The translations under genes and the position numbers were made by a program. This document shows positions 46,326-56,180 of a DNA stretch of 64,000 bases, piece by piece (position 1 is the first letter of the stretch; each line of letters opens with the position of its first letter). The DNA comes from Flavobacterium fryxellicola. GTDB lineage: Bacteria; Bacteroidota; Bacteroidia; Flavobacteriales; Flavobacteriaceae. The notes beneath the pieces are model-generated. The model had not been told where the DNA came from. It saw only the letters and a list, made by a program, of their open reading frames with translations, and did no database searches. The stretch is from the NCBI RefSeq assembly GCF_900143245.1, contig NZ_FRDK01000003.1:248001-312000 (forward strand), written 5' to 3'.

Positions 46326-46371
46326 TTAGTTTCGAACTATACAAAAACAATAAACTAATTATTTAGAAAAT

Positions 46372-47916
46372 ATGGCAGGAGGAAAACTAACCCCTAGACA
46401 GAAGATGATTAACCTAATGTACTTGGTTTTTATCGCGATGTTAGCATTAAATATGTCCAAAGAAGTATTATCCGCTTTTGGATTAATGAATGAAAAATTT
46501 GAAGGTTCAAATACTTCAGCTGTACAGTCAAACGCTCAAATGTTAGCAGGATTAGATGCAAAAGCTGCTGAAGCAGGTGGAGAATTTAAAATAGCGGCAG
46601 TGACGGCTCACAAAGTAGAAGGTATTACAAAAAACTTTTACGATTATATTGAAACAATAAAATCAGAAGTTTTAGTAGGTACAGAAATAGATCCTGAAAC
46701 GGGTAAATTACCTTACGAGGCAATGGACAAAGGAGACAATATTGATAATTTATGGTTTAGCCCTGCGGGTTATTCTGCTAAAGGGAAAGAAGTTATTGCC
46801 ACAATAGAAAAGTATAAAGCTGATATGAAATTGGCTTTAGGTGATAATAAAAAATTAGCGCCAATTTTATCTGAAGTTCAGACTAAGTTTAGTTTGGCAG
46901 ACGTTACAAATAAAGACGGCATAGCGATACCTTATTTAGATTATCATTTTAAAGGTTTTCCAGCTGTGGCATCATTGGCAAAATTATCTGCATGGCAGAA
47001 TGATGTTAAAAAAGTTGAATCCGATGTGTATAGCACTGCATTGGGTAAAGCGGCTGTTGCTGCTGCTTCTTACAGTAACTATCAAGCTATTGTGGTATTA
47101 GATAAAAATGCTTATTTTCAAGGTGAGCAAGTCACAGGAAAAGTAGTATTGGGTCGTTATGATGAGAATACTAAACCAACTAGCGTTACTGGTGCAAGAT
47201 TGGATCCGGCTACAGGTCAAGCGAAAATAGCTTTAACCGCTGGAGGTGTAGGTGAACAAAATATTTCGGGACAATTTACCTTTGTTGAAGATGGTAAAAC
47301 AATCCCCTTAAAATTCGCTGGGAAATATGTTGTTGTACCAAGACCTAATTCTGCTACAATTTCAGCGGATAAAATGAATGTTGTCTACAGAGGTGTATCT
47401 AATCCAATGACGATTTCATTTGCTGGTATTCCGGATAATGCTGTTAATGCTTCTGCTCCAGGTTTATCAAAGGTGGGTAATGGCAAATACGTTATGAATC
47501 CAGGTGGAGGCAATGAAGTTGTAGTAAGCGTTTCAGGTAAAATGTCTGACGGAAAAGTTGCGAATGACAAAAAAGTATTTAGAATCAAAGGTATTCCAGG
47601 TCCTACAGGAACAATCAGAGGAGAAACAGGTGTGGTAAAAGGACCTAAATCTAATCTTGAAATTGCTACAATTGGAGCCAAATTAGAGGATTTTGATTTT
47701 GAAGTTGGTTTAAATGTTGTTGGATTTAATCTGAAAATTACGGGACAACCGACAGTTGTTGTTCAAGGAAATAGATTGAATGCACAATGTAAAGCGGTTC
47801 TTTCCAAGGCAGGAAGAGGAGATCAAGTGACTATCTCTGAAATTAAGACGAAACTTGTTGGAGCTGGTAATTATTTATTGCCAAGAACTGCTCCGGTAAT
47901 TTTTGAAATACAATAA
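46372..47916 (+). CDS. gldM: Gliding motility protein GldM (T9SS motor shaft)
   Basis: The 514-residue protein has one N-terminal membrane helix (MINLMYLVFIAMLALNMSKE) and a large periplasmic region of repeated beta domains (residues ~60-514). Arg9 (KLTPRQK), which faces GldL Glu49 in the motor, is present. GldM dimers span the periplasm and carry torque to GldK/GldN. It lies between gldL and gldN with 46- and 44-base gaps. Confidence 0.98.
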   Translation: MAGGKLTPRQKMINLMYLVFIAMLALNMSKEVLSAFGLMNEKFEGSNTSAVQSNAQMLAGLDAKAAEAGGEFKIAAVTAHKVEGITKNFYDYIETIKSEVLVGTEIDPETGKLPYEAMDKGDNIDNLWFSPAGYSAKGKEVIATIEKYKADMKLALGDNKKLAPILSEVQTKFSLADVTNKDGIAIPYLDYHFKGFPAVASLAKLSAWQNDVKKVESDVYSTALGKAAVAAASYSNYQAIVVLDKNAYFQGEQVTGKVVLGRYDENTKPTSVTGARLDPATGQAKIALTAGGVGEQNISGQFTFVEDGKTIPLKFAGKYVVVPRPNSATISADKMNVVYRGVSNPMTISFAGIPDNAVNASAPGLSKVGNGKYVMNPGGGNEVVVSVSGKMSDGKVANDKKVFRIKGIPGPTGTIRGETGVVKGPKSNLEIATIGAKLEDFDFEVGLNVVGFNLKITGQPTVVVQGNRLNAQCKAVLSKAGRGDQVTISEIKTKLVGAGNYLLPRTAPVIFEIQ

Positions 47917-47960
47917 TAAGTAGGTTTTGGTAACCTATTTCAATATCTTATAAGGATAAC

Positions 47961-48854
47961 ATGATGAATGTAAGAAATTTTTTAATCGCCATTATCTCTA
48001 TTTCAGGAAGTTTTGCGTCAGTAGCGCAATCTAATCTGCTTAACGCAAAAATTCCAGAAGAAATAGGGCTTAAAACTGCTGCTCAACTTGATTCAGATAA
48101 CGATAAGCCTCTAGCTTACGGTTATGTGCATGATAGAGATGTTTTGATGGGAAAGACTACATGGGAAATTATTGATTTGAGTGAAAAAATTAATTTTGCC
48201 TTGTACTTTCCAATTGATACTGCAAACATAGGATCAGACAGGAGGTCTTTGTATGACGTGTTGACCAAAGCAATGAAAAATGGTGAAATCACGGAAGTAT
48301 ATACTGATAGCTATTTTAACACTAAGAAATCTTTACAAGATATCCAGGGTTCGCTAACACGCATCGATACGACGGATGCAGGTAGAGAACAAATTAACGC
48401 TGGTAATCAAATCTCTGATGAATATATTTTAAGAACGGATTTATCAGCACAAGATGTAACACAATATAAAATTAAAGGATATTGGTATTTTGACAAGCGT
48501 CAGAGTGAATTGAAATATCGTTTGCTAGGATTGTGTCCTGTCACTCCTGATGTATACACGGTCAACAGTGATGAAAAAGATTATATTGAACTATTCTGGA
48601 TCTTTTTTCCCGCAGCTAGAGAGGTTTTGCATGAAGCAAAAGCTTTCAATGATAAAAATTCAGCGATGCCCGTGTCATTTGATCAAATATTAAATTCAAG
48701 ACGTTTTAATGCGGTTATTTATAAAGAAGAAAATGTATACGGAGATAGATCTATTGAGGAATACATGAAAGATAATGCACAAAATCAACTGTTAGAGTCC
48801 GAGAGAGTGAAGGATAAAATTCGAAATTTCGAATCAGATATGTGGAACTATTGA
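47961..48854 (+). CDS. gldN: Gliding motility protein GldN (T9SS ring)
   Basis: The 297-residue periplasmic protein has a signal peptide (FLIAIISISGSFASVAQ) and the GldN features WEIIDLSEKINFALYFP, KGYWYFDKRQSELKYRLLG and FPAAREVLHEAKAFNDKNS. GldN binds GldK to build the outer-membrane-side ring. An AAGGAT motif lies 8 bases before the start. It closes the operon ahead of a perfect terminator. Confidence 0.98.
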   Translation: MMNVRNFLIAIISISGSFASVAQSNLLNAKIPEEIGLKTAAQLDSDNDKPLAYGYVHDRDVLMGKTTWEIIDLSEKINFALYFPIDTANIGSDRRSLYDVLTKAMKNGEITEVYTDSYFNTKKSLQDIQGSLTRIDTTDAGREQINAGNQISDEYILRTDLSAQDVTQYKIKGYWYFDKRQSELKYRLLGLCPVTPDVYTVNSDEKDYIELFWIFFPAAREVLHEAKAFNDKNSAMPVSFDQILNSRRFNAVIYKEENVYGDRSIEEYMKDNAQNQLLESERVKDKIRNFESDMWNY

Positions 48855-48871
48855 TTTTTTTTTTAACATTA

Positions 48872-48908
48872 TTAAAAAACTCTTACTGTAATGGTAAGAG
48901 TTTTTTGT
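48872..48908 (+). terminator. Terminator of gldKLMN
   Basis: AAAAAACTCTTAC pairs perfectly with GTAAGAGTTTTTT around TGTAATG, 20 bases after gldN. Confidence 0.92.
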
Positions 48909-48951
48909 TTTAAAGGGTTTTCTTTGTATTTCGATTTTAAAGAGTTTTTAT

Positions 48952-50004
48952 ATGATTGATTATTTAATTATAGGCGGTGGTTTAGCAGGGATTTCATTTG
49001 CAGAAAAGGCCTTGCAAAATGACAAATCTATTTTTGTCATGGATAATAATTCCCAAAATTCTTCCAAAATTGCTGGTGGGCTCTACAATCCAGTTATTCT
49101 AAAGCGCTTTAGTGAAGTATGGAAAGCGAAGGAACAATTAGAATTAATGGAACAGTTTTATTCTGTTTTAGAAGATAAATTAAAATGTACTGTTGATTTT
49201 AAAAGACCCATCTTACGGAAATTCTTTTCTGTTGAAGAGCAGAATAATTGGTTTGCGGCTTCCGATAAAGTAGCTTTAGCCCCTTTTTTATCTACTCAAT
49301 TAGTTTCTACAAAATATCCTGGAATTGATTCTCCTTATGGATATGGAGAAGTTTTACAAACCGGCTATGTGGATACTGCTTTATTGATAGAAAAGTACAA
49401 AGAATACTTGATAGACAATACGCTATTTCAAGACGAATTTTTTGATTATGACGCTTTACAACTTGAGACAGGTGGTATTCGTTATAAAGACATTCATGCG
49501 AAGCATATTGTTTTTGCTGAGGGTTTTGGCATGCATTCAAATCCTTATTTTAAATATTTACCATTAGACGGTACGAAAGGGGAGCTCTTTATAATAAAAG
49601 CACCCAAATTAGATTTAGATGTAATTGTTAATACTAGCGTGTTTATTTTACCGCTAGGTAACGATTTATTCAAGGTGGGTGCAACTTACAATTGGAAAGA
49701 TAAAACAAATTTGCCTTCAGAAGAAGGTAAAACAGAATTGATAGAAAGAATACAAGAAATAATAACCTGTGATTTTGACATTATAGCCCATTTTGCTGGA
49801 GTTCGCCCTACGGTAAAAGATAGAAGGCCGTTAGTAGGAACGCTGGAGAATCAGAATGCTATTCATATTTTGAACGGCTTGGGTACAAGAGGTGTTATGC
49901 TAGGGCCTGCCATGGCAAAAGAATTGTTTGACTACATTGAATACCAAGCGCCTTTAGATCCTGCTATTGATATTAGACGATTTAAAAGTAGAGAAAAGAA
50001 GTAA
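48952..50004 (+). CDS. FAD-dependent oxidoreductase (DadA/glycine oxidase type)
   Basis: The 350-residue protein starts with the dinucleotide-binding motif IIGGGLAGISFAE (residues 6-18). It ends with GVRPTVKDRRPLVGTLE and LNGLGTRGVMLGPAMAKEL, typical of FAD amine or amino-acid oxidases of the DAO family. The central part is the substrate domain. The substrate is not known. It follows gldKLMN beyond a terminator, and such a gene is often present there in flavobacteria. Confidence 0.92.
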   Translation: MIDYLIIGGGLAGISFAEKALQNDKSIFVMDNNSQNSSKIAGGLYNPVILKRFSEVWKAKEQLELMEQFYSVLEDKLKCTVDFKRPILRKFFSVEEQNNWFAASDKVALAPFLSTQLVSTKYPGIDSPYGYGEVLQTGYVDTALLIEKYKEYLIDNTLFQDEFFDYDALQLETGGIRYKDIHAKHIVFAEGFGMHSNPYFKYLPLDGTKGELFIIKAPKLDLDVIVNTSVFILPLGNDLFKVGATYNWKDKTNLPSEEGKTELIERIQEIITCDFDIIAHFAGVRPTVKDRRPLVGTLENQNAIHILNGLGTRGVMLGPAMAKELFDYIEYQAPLDPAIDIRRFKSREKK

Positions 50005-50006
50005 AA

Positions 50007-50390
50007 CTATTTTAGTTTGTTCTTTGGGTCGTAGGAAACAAACATGTTAATATAAATGTTTCTAGCCCACCGTAAAACGAATGGGAATGATATAAGAAGA
50101 GAAGCGATAATTACTATAAAGGCTATCTTAAGGCTAGATCCTATAAATAAAAATGAGATAATAAAGGCTGCAACTCCTATGGCAACATTTAGGCCGTAAC
50201 TAACATACATTGCACCATAAAAAAAGGAAGGCTCAATTTGATAATGTAAGCCGCAATGACTGCAATTTTCATGCATTTTTAATATTTTATTTAAATGAAG
50301 TGGATTTTTATCTAAATACATACTCTCATTCTGACATTTAGGACAAGTTCCTGTTAAAATGCTATATAATTTGGATCCTTTTTTTAACAT
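50007..50390 (-). CDS. DUF983 membrane protein with zinc ribbon
   Basis: From ATG 50390 (MLKKGSKLYSIL) the protein has 127 residues, usual for DUF983. It has two CxxC pairs (CPKC, CSHC), the zinc ribbon, then two membrane helices (GVAAFIISFLFIGSS, AFIVIIASLLISFPFVL). Longer versions start at 50438 or 50480, but the 50480 version overlaps the next gene on the opposite strand. A -7-like TAAATTTG lies in the extension on the reverse strand. The role is unknown. It is divergent from the ABC-F gene. Confidence 0.88.
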   Translation of the reverse strand: MLKKGSKLYSILTGTCPKCQNESMYLDKNPLHLNKILKMHENCSHCGLHYQIEPSFFYGAMYVSYGLNVAIGVAAFIISFLFIGSSLKIAFIVIIASLLISFPFVLRWARNIYINMFVSYDPKNKLK

Positions 50391-50463
50391 TTGCAAAAAA
50401 TTTAATTTTTCCTTTTTTGGAGTTACAAATTTACGCATTCGAAAAGGAATAAAATCACAATAC

Positions 50464-52371
50464 ATGCTTAATATACACAATTTATCTGTTTCTTTTGGTG
50501 GTACTTATTTGTTTGAAGAAGTTACCTTTCGATTGGGTGCCGGAGACAGAGTTGGTCTTGTTGGGAAAAATGGAGCCGGAAAATCTACCATGCTTAAAAT
50601 GTTGGCTAGAGATTTTGCTCCTGATTCAGGGGTTATTTCTCAAGAGAAAGATATCCGTATGGGATTTCTACGTCAGGACATTGATTTTGAACAAGGGAGA
50701 ACAGTTCTTGAAGAAGCCTATGAAGCTTTTACGGAAATAAAAATTGTAGAGAAAAAGCTGGAGGAGATTAATCATTTGTTAGTAACCCGCACTGATTATG
50801 AAAGTGATGAATACAGTCAAATCATAGAAGATTTATCAGACTATACCCATCGATTTGAGTTATTGGGCGGTTATAATTATGTAGGTGATACGGAGAAAAT
50901 TCTTCTGGGATTGGGTTTTAAAAGAGAAGTGTTTGACAATCAAACGGAAACGTTTTCTGGTGGTTGGAGAATGCGGATCGAATTAGCCAAATTACTGTTG
51001 CAAGCCAATGATGTTTTGTTGCTGGATGAGCCAACGAATCACTTGGATATAGAAAGTATTATCTGGTTAGAAAGTTTTCTGCGTAATTATCCAGGTGTGG
51101 TAGTAATTGTATCGCATGATAAAATGTTTTTGGATAATGTAACAAACAGAACCATTGAAATTTCGTTGGGGAAAGCCTATGATTTTAACAAACCCTATTC
51201 TCAGTATTTAGAATTACGCCATGAAATCCGTGAAAAACAATTGGCAACGCAAAAAAATCAAGCCAAAAAAATTGAAGAAACGGAGAAATTAATTGAAAAA
51301 TTTCGTGCCAAAGCTTCCAAAGCTTCAATGGCACAATCTTTAATAAAAAAACTAGATAAAGTAGAACGCATCGAAGTCGATGAAGATGACAATTCAGTGA
51401 TGAATATTTCTTTTCCTGTTTCTAAAGAGCCGGGAAGAGTTGTTATTGAAGCGGAGCATGTGACTAAAAGCTACGGTGCTGTTACGATTTTGAAAGATAT
51501 TAACTTGTTAGTAGAGCGAGGCAGCAAGATTGCATTTGTTGGACAAAACGGACAAGGAAAATCGACGTTTATCAAAGCTATAGTTGATGAATTTGAGTAC
51601 CAAGGAAACATTAAATTAGGTCATAATGTGCAACTAGGCTATTTTGCACAGAATCAGGCCGAATATTTGGATGGTGAAATTACTTTATTGCAAACCATGG
51701 AGGATGCGGCGGCAGATACAAACCGAATGAAGGTGCGTGATATGCTGGGCTCTTTCTTGTTTAGAGGTGATGATGTGGACAAAAAAGTAAAAGTACTTTC
51801 AGGAGGCGAAAGAAATCGCTTAGCGTTGTGTAAATTATTGTTGCAACCTATTAACGTTTTGTTGATGGATGAGCCGACAAATCACTTAGACATTAAATCA
51901 AAAAATGTTTTGAAAGCTGCGCTTCAAAAATTTGGTGGAACTTTATTGCTGGTTTCTCATGATAGGGATTTCTTGCAAGGAATGTCAAATTTGGTATATG
52001 AATTCAAAGACCAAAAAATAAAAGAATATTTAGGTGATATCAACTACTTTTTAGAGCAACGCAATATGGAAAACATGCGGGAAGTGGAGAAGAAAGATGC
52101 CGAAAAAGCTGCTGCACCGAAAGAAAGTAACAAAGCCTCTTATGAAGATCAGAAAAAGGGAAAAGCATTGCAAAACAAACTAAGCAAAGTGGAGAGCCAA
52201 ATTAAGCAATTAGAAAAAGACATACAGCAGGATGATAAAATGCTGGCTTCAAATTATGATAAGCACATTGAAGACGCAAAATTTTTTACAGCCTACAATA
52301 AGAAAAAAGCAGAATTGGACAAACTCCTGCTGGATTGGGAAGTTGTTCAAGAAGAAATTGATCATTTATAA
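50464..52371 (+). CDS. ABC-F family ATP-binding protein
   Basis: From ATG 50464 the protein has 635 residues. It has two ATP-binding halves: Walker A GLVGKNGAGKST and AFVGQNGQGKST, signatures TFSGGWRMRIEL and LSGGERNRLAL, and Walker B DEPTNHLD in both. A charged linker lies between the halves and a coiled C-terminal domain follows (residues ~540-635). No membrane domain is present. ABC-F proteins act on ribosomes in translation. The 35-codon longer frame upstream overlaps the divergent DUF983 gene, so I reject it. Confidence 0.96.
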   Translation: MLNIHNLSVSFGGTYLFEEVTFRLGAGDRVGLVGKNGAGKSTMLKMLARDFAPDSGVISQEKDIRMGFLRQDIDFEQGRTVLEEAYEAFTEIKIVEKKLEEINHLLVTRTDYESDEYSQIIEDLSDYTHRFELLGGYNYVGDTEKILLGLGFKREVFDNQTETFSGGWRMRIELAKLLLQANDVLLLDEPTNHLDIESIIWLESFLRNYPGVVVIVSHDKMFLDNVTNRTIEISLGKAYDFNKPYSQYLELRHEIREKQLATQKNQAKKIEETEKLIEKFRAKASKASMAQSLIKKLDKVERIEVDEDDNSVMNISFPVSKEPGRVVIEAEHVTKSYGAVTILKDINLLVERGSKIAFVGQNGQGKSTFIKAIVDEFEYQGNIKLGHNVQLGYFAQNQAEYLDGEITLLQTMEDAAADTNRMKVRDMLGSFLFRGDDVDKKVKVLSGGERNRLALCKLLLQPINVLLMDEPTNHLDIKSKNVLKAALQKFGGTLLLVSHDRDFLQGMSNLVYEFKDQKIKEYLGDINYFLEQRNMENMREVEKKDAEKAAAPKESNKASYEDQKKGKALQNKLSKVESQIKQLEKDIQQDDKMLASNYDKHIEDAKFFTAYNKKKAELDKLLLDWEVVQEEIDHL

Positions 52372-52377
52372 TAGCAG

Positions 52378-52404
52378 AGAGTTCCACATTGGAGCTCTTT
52401 TTTT
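52378..52404 (+). terminator. Terminator of the ABC-F gene
   Basis: AGAGTTCCA pairs with TGGAGCTCT (one wobble) around a 3-base loop and is followed by T7. Confidence 0.85.
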
Positions 52405-53371
52405 ATGCAATAATTCCTATTGATTTGGAATGTGCAATGGCCTCACTACTATTTTTAAAATAACAAATAGAAACATTCAATGTTTCTAAATTTTTCATAA
52501 CAGTTATTATTTTTTCTTTCTTAGTTTCGCCGGTTTGTCGTATGTAAACTGCTTTTACTGTGACAGGGAAAATCTTGCAAATTGCCTCATACAGAAATGG
52601 ATCGTGTTGCGAATCGTCCCCAAGAAGCACATATTCTAAAGTGGGGTAAAATTCTAAAATGTGTTTTATTTTATCAAATTTATGATTGTGGTTTCCTCGG
52701 CCAGTCATGAAGAAATCGGTGAGACTCGTTTTAATATCTTTTAGCAATAAAACAGCTTTTGGAAGCTTGTGAATTTCGGTAAATTTTGTAATAAAACGAT
52801 ATAAGTTCCATTCACTACTAGACACATAAAAAAAAGCATTAAATTCTTCTTTGTTGTTTCTTCCTGCAGTACTTAAAGCCTGATAATGTGTAACAACGTC
52901 TTCATATATTTTTCTCTTATTTACATTTTTAAACAATAGCACATATAATTTTTTCAACGGATTTAGCGTGTGTGACACTAAAAAAGTATCATCAATATCA
53001 GATATAATTCCTAAATTCCCTTTGTGTGGCCTAATGTAACTGTCTCTCGTGGTGATGGTTCCATTTTTATAAATAATACTGACTTCATAATCAATCCAGC
53101 CGTAATTCGTGTCTTGGTCTAAAGGCACGCAAAATTTGAAATAACCATCTACTAATGTTTTGGTATGAATTTTGGAATTGTTGTGTTTTAGATAAACATC
53201 AGCATTGGCCTGAGTTTTTATTTGGAACATTTTGATAACAGAAGTAGCATTTTTTAGATTCTTTTTTTGAAAATTATACTCCTCAATCGATGTGGGCTTG
53301 AACACATGTCCCATGACAATTAATTCTTGTTCATTAGCATAACCTCGATATAATTTTAAAATTGGTTTCAT
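52403..53371 (-). CDS. App1-type phosphatidate phosphatase domain protein (DUF2183)
   Basis: The 322-residue protein has the HAD-like catalytic motif SDIDDTFLVSH (Asp125-Thr129 core). It also has the family box FFYVSSSEWNLYRFI, a lysine-containing FFMTGRGNHNHKFDKI and LLGDDSQHDP. An N-terminal beta domain (residues 1-~115) precedes it. Eukaryotic App1 dephosphorylates phosphatidic acid; bacterial members probably act on phospholipids. It lies divergent to the lipid kinase gene with a 64-base gap, suggesting linked lipid metabolism. Confidence 0.92.
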   Translation of the reverse strand: MKPILKLYRGYANEQELIVMGHVFKPTSIEEYNFQKKNLKNATSVIKMFQIKTQANADVYLKHNNSKIHTKTLVDGYFKFCVPLDQDTNYGWIDYEVSIIYKNGTITTRDSYIRPHKGNLGIISDIDDTFLVSHTLNPLKKLYVLLFKNVNKRKIYEDVVTHYQALSTAGRNNKEEFNAFFYVSSSEWNLYRFITKFTEIHKLPKAVLLLKDIKTSLTDFFMTGRGNHNHKFDKIKHILEFYPTLEYVLLGDDSQHDPFLYEAICKIFPVTVKAVYIRQTGETKKEKIITVMKNLETLNVSICYFKNSSEAIAHSKSIGIIA

Positions 53372-53435
53372 ATATTGTAGTACTTTTGATAAAAGATGAA
53401 TTTAATGGTTTTAAATCAATAAAACAGAATAAAAT

Positions 53436-54326
53436 TTGAAAAATAACGTAATCCTAGTTGTTAATCCCATTTCGGGAGACGTTGATAAGTCTGAACTTAT
53501 TGATGAGGTCACTTTTTTTGCTGATAAGGAAAATTTGAATCTAGTGATTTATAATACTTCTGGAGTTTCAGATAGTGACAATATAAAAGCGCTTTATGCA
53601 ACCTATGCGCCAAAACGAATTATTGTAGCTGGAGGCGATGGCACAATAAAAATGGTAGCGGAAGCCATGGAAACACTCGATGTGATCATTGGTATTTTAC
53701 CGGCTGGTTCTGCCAATGGTTTAGCTGTTGATTTGAATTTGCCCTCTGAGATTTCAGAAAATTTGGAAATCGCTTTTCACAATGATTATATGGAAATTGA
53801 CATGGTTTCCATTAACGGAAAAAAAAGTATTCATTTAAGCGATTTGGGAATCAATGCAGAAATGATTAAGAATTATGAGAAGAGCAGTATTCGTGGAAAA
53901 TGGGGGTATGCGTTGCAAACGGTAAACACTTTGATCGATTTAGAAGATCCATTTATCGCGACCATTACCGGTGATTTCCCTACTATAGAATGTGAGGCGA
54001 GAATGATCGTAATCGCTAATTCTCAGAAATATGGTACTGGGGTTTCTATAAATCCAAATGGTATAATGGATGATGGAAAGTTTGAATTGGTTATCTTGAA
54101 AAATATGGATTTAGTGGTATTGGGTAAAATCATAACCGGTAACATGCCCATAGATGTCAATGATGTAGAGATTATTTCGACTGATCAAGCCTTTATTACA
54201 ACAAATATTCCGGTTAGTTTTCAAATCGATGGTGAATATTGCGGAACAGAAACCAAACTGATTATTGAAATTCTACCCAAACAAATGAAAGTGGCTATTC
54301 CTACACCGCCACTTAAAATTATTTAA
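53436..54326 (+). CDS. Diacylglycerol/lipid kinase family protein (YegS-type)
   Basis: The 296-residue protein has the kinase-fold motifs VVNPISG at the start, GGDGTIKMVAEA (residues 66-77) and GILPAGSANGLA, characteristic of DAGK/sphingosine/NAD-type kinases. It would phosphorylate a lipid such as diacylglycerol with ATP. The start is a TTG. Its stop codon overlaps the end of the convergent gene by 8 bases. It pairs by position with the App1-type phosphatase. Confidence 0.95.
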   Translation: MKNNVILVVNPISGDVDKSELIDEVTFFADKENLNLVIYNTSGVSDSDNIKALYATYAPKRIIVAGGDGTIKMVAEAMETLDVIIGILPAGSANGLAVDLNLPSEISENLEIAFHNDYMEIDMVSINGKKSIHLSDLGINAEMIKNYEKSSIRGKWGYALQTVNTLIDLEDPFIATITGDFPTIECEARMIVIANSQKYGTGVSINPNGIMDDGKFELVILKNMDLVVLGKIITGNMPIDVNDVEIISTDQAFITTNIPVSFQIDGEYCGTETKLIIEILPKQMKVAIPTPPLKII

Positions 54327-55467
54327 ACGGATTTCGTTCTTGCCAAATGCTTTCTGGTTCTAAATATTTGAATATTTTTGACATATAAGGATTCACTAAA
54401 GTATTGGTGTGCGCTATAAGTCCGTACATTTTCACGGGCTTAGCACCAACAGAACTTTTTATTTCCAAAGCTGTTCTGGCAAAAACTATTTCCTTGAACC
54501 CTTTATTGATGGAGTAGGCAATCATATCATATAACATGTTTAAATAAAGCATCTTTTCTCGTTGAATGCTGTCATCATATCCAAGAAAATACGTGTCCAT
54601 TATTGCCCCATTTTTTATTAAAGTATTAAAGCCAATTAGTTTTTCGCCGATAAAATAACCGTAGAAAAGGAATTTGTCTTTAAAGATTTCTTTGAAAATT
54701 CTAAAATGATTTTTCGGTAGAAAAAAAGTATTAAAAGGAGCATTTTTTGCAACATGAAAATACAGCTCATAAATGGTTTCTTCCAATAAAATAATGTCTT
54801 CAAGATGTAATTTTCGTTTCTCTATGTCAGCTGCTTTCTTTCGGGCTCTTTTATATTGATCTCTGTATTTTTTTGAAAGAGAATCAATGTAATCTTGCTC
54901 TGATTTCCAATTTTCATTTATGGAAAAAATCATATTTGGCTGCGTCGAAAATTGATAATCATTTTCGAATTCTGGGATGGCGAAGTTTTTGATTTCCTCT
55001 TCTCCAAAATCTTTGTAGGTCGTAATATGAATAGTAACACCTTTAGATTTAAATATTTTTTTTAACTCTGTTGTCGCAAAATACAAGGCCTGCATCGCCT
55101 TTTTCTTATCAATGGAATCGGATAAAGCATAGCAATTTTGTCCTGTTAACATGTTGTTTCCAAGGACCAAAACTTGTGATCCGAAATTTCTAAAAACAAT
55201 ATTGCGGACGGCAGTTTTGATACATTTGTCTCGTTCTCCAAAAGATTCTAATTTGTTTAGATTTAGAAATTGAGAAAGGGAAATGCCTACTAAAGTATCA
55301 TTTTTGAAAATGCCAATGAAATGACAAATCATGTTTTCGGGTGATGATTTTTCTAAAACCTCTAAGTATTTTTTGGATAAAAAAATAGTTGAAATTGCGA
55401 CATCATCCCAATTTAGAGGAAGGTGTGCTGTTGAAGAAAAAATTTTGAAGGAATAATCTGTGTTCAA
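54319..55467 (-). CDS. GNAT-fold acyltransferase-like protein (FemAB/BioF2 type)
   Basis: The 382-residue cytoplasmic protein looks like a duplicated GNAT fold. The core is DSLSKKYRDQYKRARKKAAD, the usual arginine-rich segment of FemAB-like enzymes, followed by LFYGYFIGEKLIGFNTLI and MYLNMLYDMIAYSINKG. The C-terminal EIVFARTALEIKSSVGAKP matches the family ending. A transfer of an acyl or aminoacyl group is likely; the substrate is unknown. It is convergent with the lipid kinase. Confidence 0.82.
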   Translation of the reverse strand: MNTDYSFKIFSSTAHLPLNWDDVAISTIFLSKKYLEVLEKSSPENMICHFIGIFKNDTLVGISLSQFLNLNKLESFGERDKCIKTAVRNIVFRNFGSQVLVLGNNMLTGQNCYALSDSIDKKKAMQALYFATTELKKIFKSKGVTIHITTYKDFGEEEIKNFAIPEFENDYQFSTQPNMIFSINENWKSEQDYIDSLSKKYRDQYKRARKKAADIEKRKLHLEDIILLEETIYELYFHVAKNAPFNTFFLPKNHFRIFKEIFKDKFLFYGYFIGEKLIGFNTLIKNGAIMDTYFLGYDDSIQREKMLYLNMLYDMIAYSINKGFKEIVFARTALEIKSSVGAKPVKMYGLIAHTNTLVNPYMSKIFKYLEPESIWQERNPFK

Positions 55468-55564
55468 ATTGAGTAGAAATGTTTTTCCAAAATTAGTTAA
55501 TAAAGTTAAAGTATCAGTGATTGTCTAGAAATTAAGTAACTTTATATGATAAAATAAATAAATT

Positions 55565-55840
55565 ATGAAAACCTATTCAGAGGAATCCATTAAAACCCAT
55601 TTGGAAGAACTAAAAGACTGGACATTTAACAATAGCGGAATCGAGAAAAAATTTAAGTTTGAAGATTTCACTCAAGCTTTGGGTTTTATCGTACAAGTGG
55701 GAGTAATGGCGGAGAAAAGAAGCCATCATCCCGAATTATTTAATGTCTATAATAAGGTTACTATTCGATTGACCACTCATGATGCAGGTGGAGTCACGGA
55801 TAGGGACATTGATTTGGCGCAGGCCATAGAAAAAATTTAG
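55565..55840 (+). CDS. 4a-hydroxytetrahydrobiopterin dehydratase
   Basis: The 91-residue protein is a complete pterin-4a-carbinolamine dehydratase. His54-His55-Pro56 ([11 protein letters not shown]), Thr71-His72 and Asp79 make the active site HHP...TH...D. It regenerates the pterin cofactor used by phenylalanine hydroxylase; no such hydroxylase is in the window. It is a single gene with a strong terminator. Confidence 0.97.
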   Translation: MKTYSEESIKTHLEELKDWTFNNSGIEKKFKFEDFTQALGFIVQVGVMAEKRSHHPELFNVYNKVTIRLTTHDAGGVTDRDIDLAQAIEKI

Positions 55841-55879
55841 TAAAAATTCGTCTTGACTATCACAAGACGAATTTTTTAA
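55841..55879 (+). terminator. Terminator of the pterin dehydratase gene
   Basis: TAAAAATTCGTCTTG pairs perfectly with CAAGACGAATTTTTTA, adjoining the stop codon. Confidence 0.92.
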
Positions 55880-56180
55880 TTAAAACCATTTGTACTTTTG
55901 TACTTAGGCTTGTTTTATTCATCAAATTCATAGGAAACGGTGTGCAGGTTGCTTCCAGTAAGGAGATGCATTAAAAGCTGAAAGTCAACGTCTTAAAAAT
56001 TTATTTCTATAATTTTATGTTGCTTTTGTTAACAGCTTTAAAAAAGAAAAATAACGTTACATTAATGTAAAAAGTAAGTTATTACTGCATATAAAATCAA
56101 ATAGTATGTAGTTTGTCGATTTTATTTGCTGATTAACTATTTTGTAAGTAGTTTTAGATGTGCAAACTAAAATTCTATTT

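Noticed and set aside
50359..50463. Longer ABC-F N-terminus
   Set aside because: It overlaps the divergent DUF983 gene and adds residues not found in ABC-F proteins.
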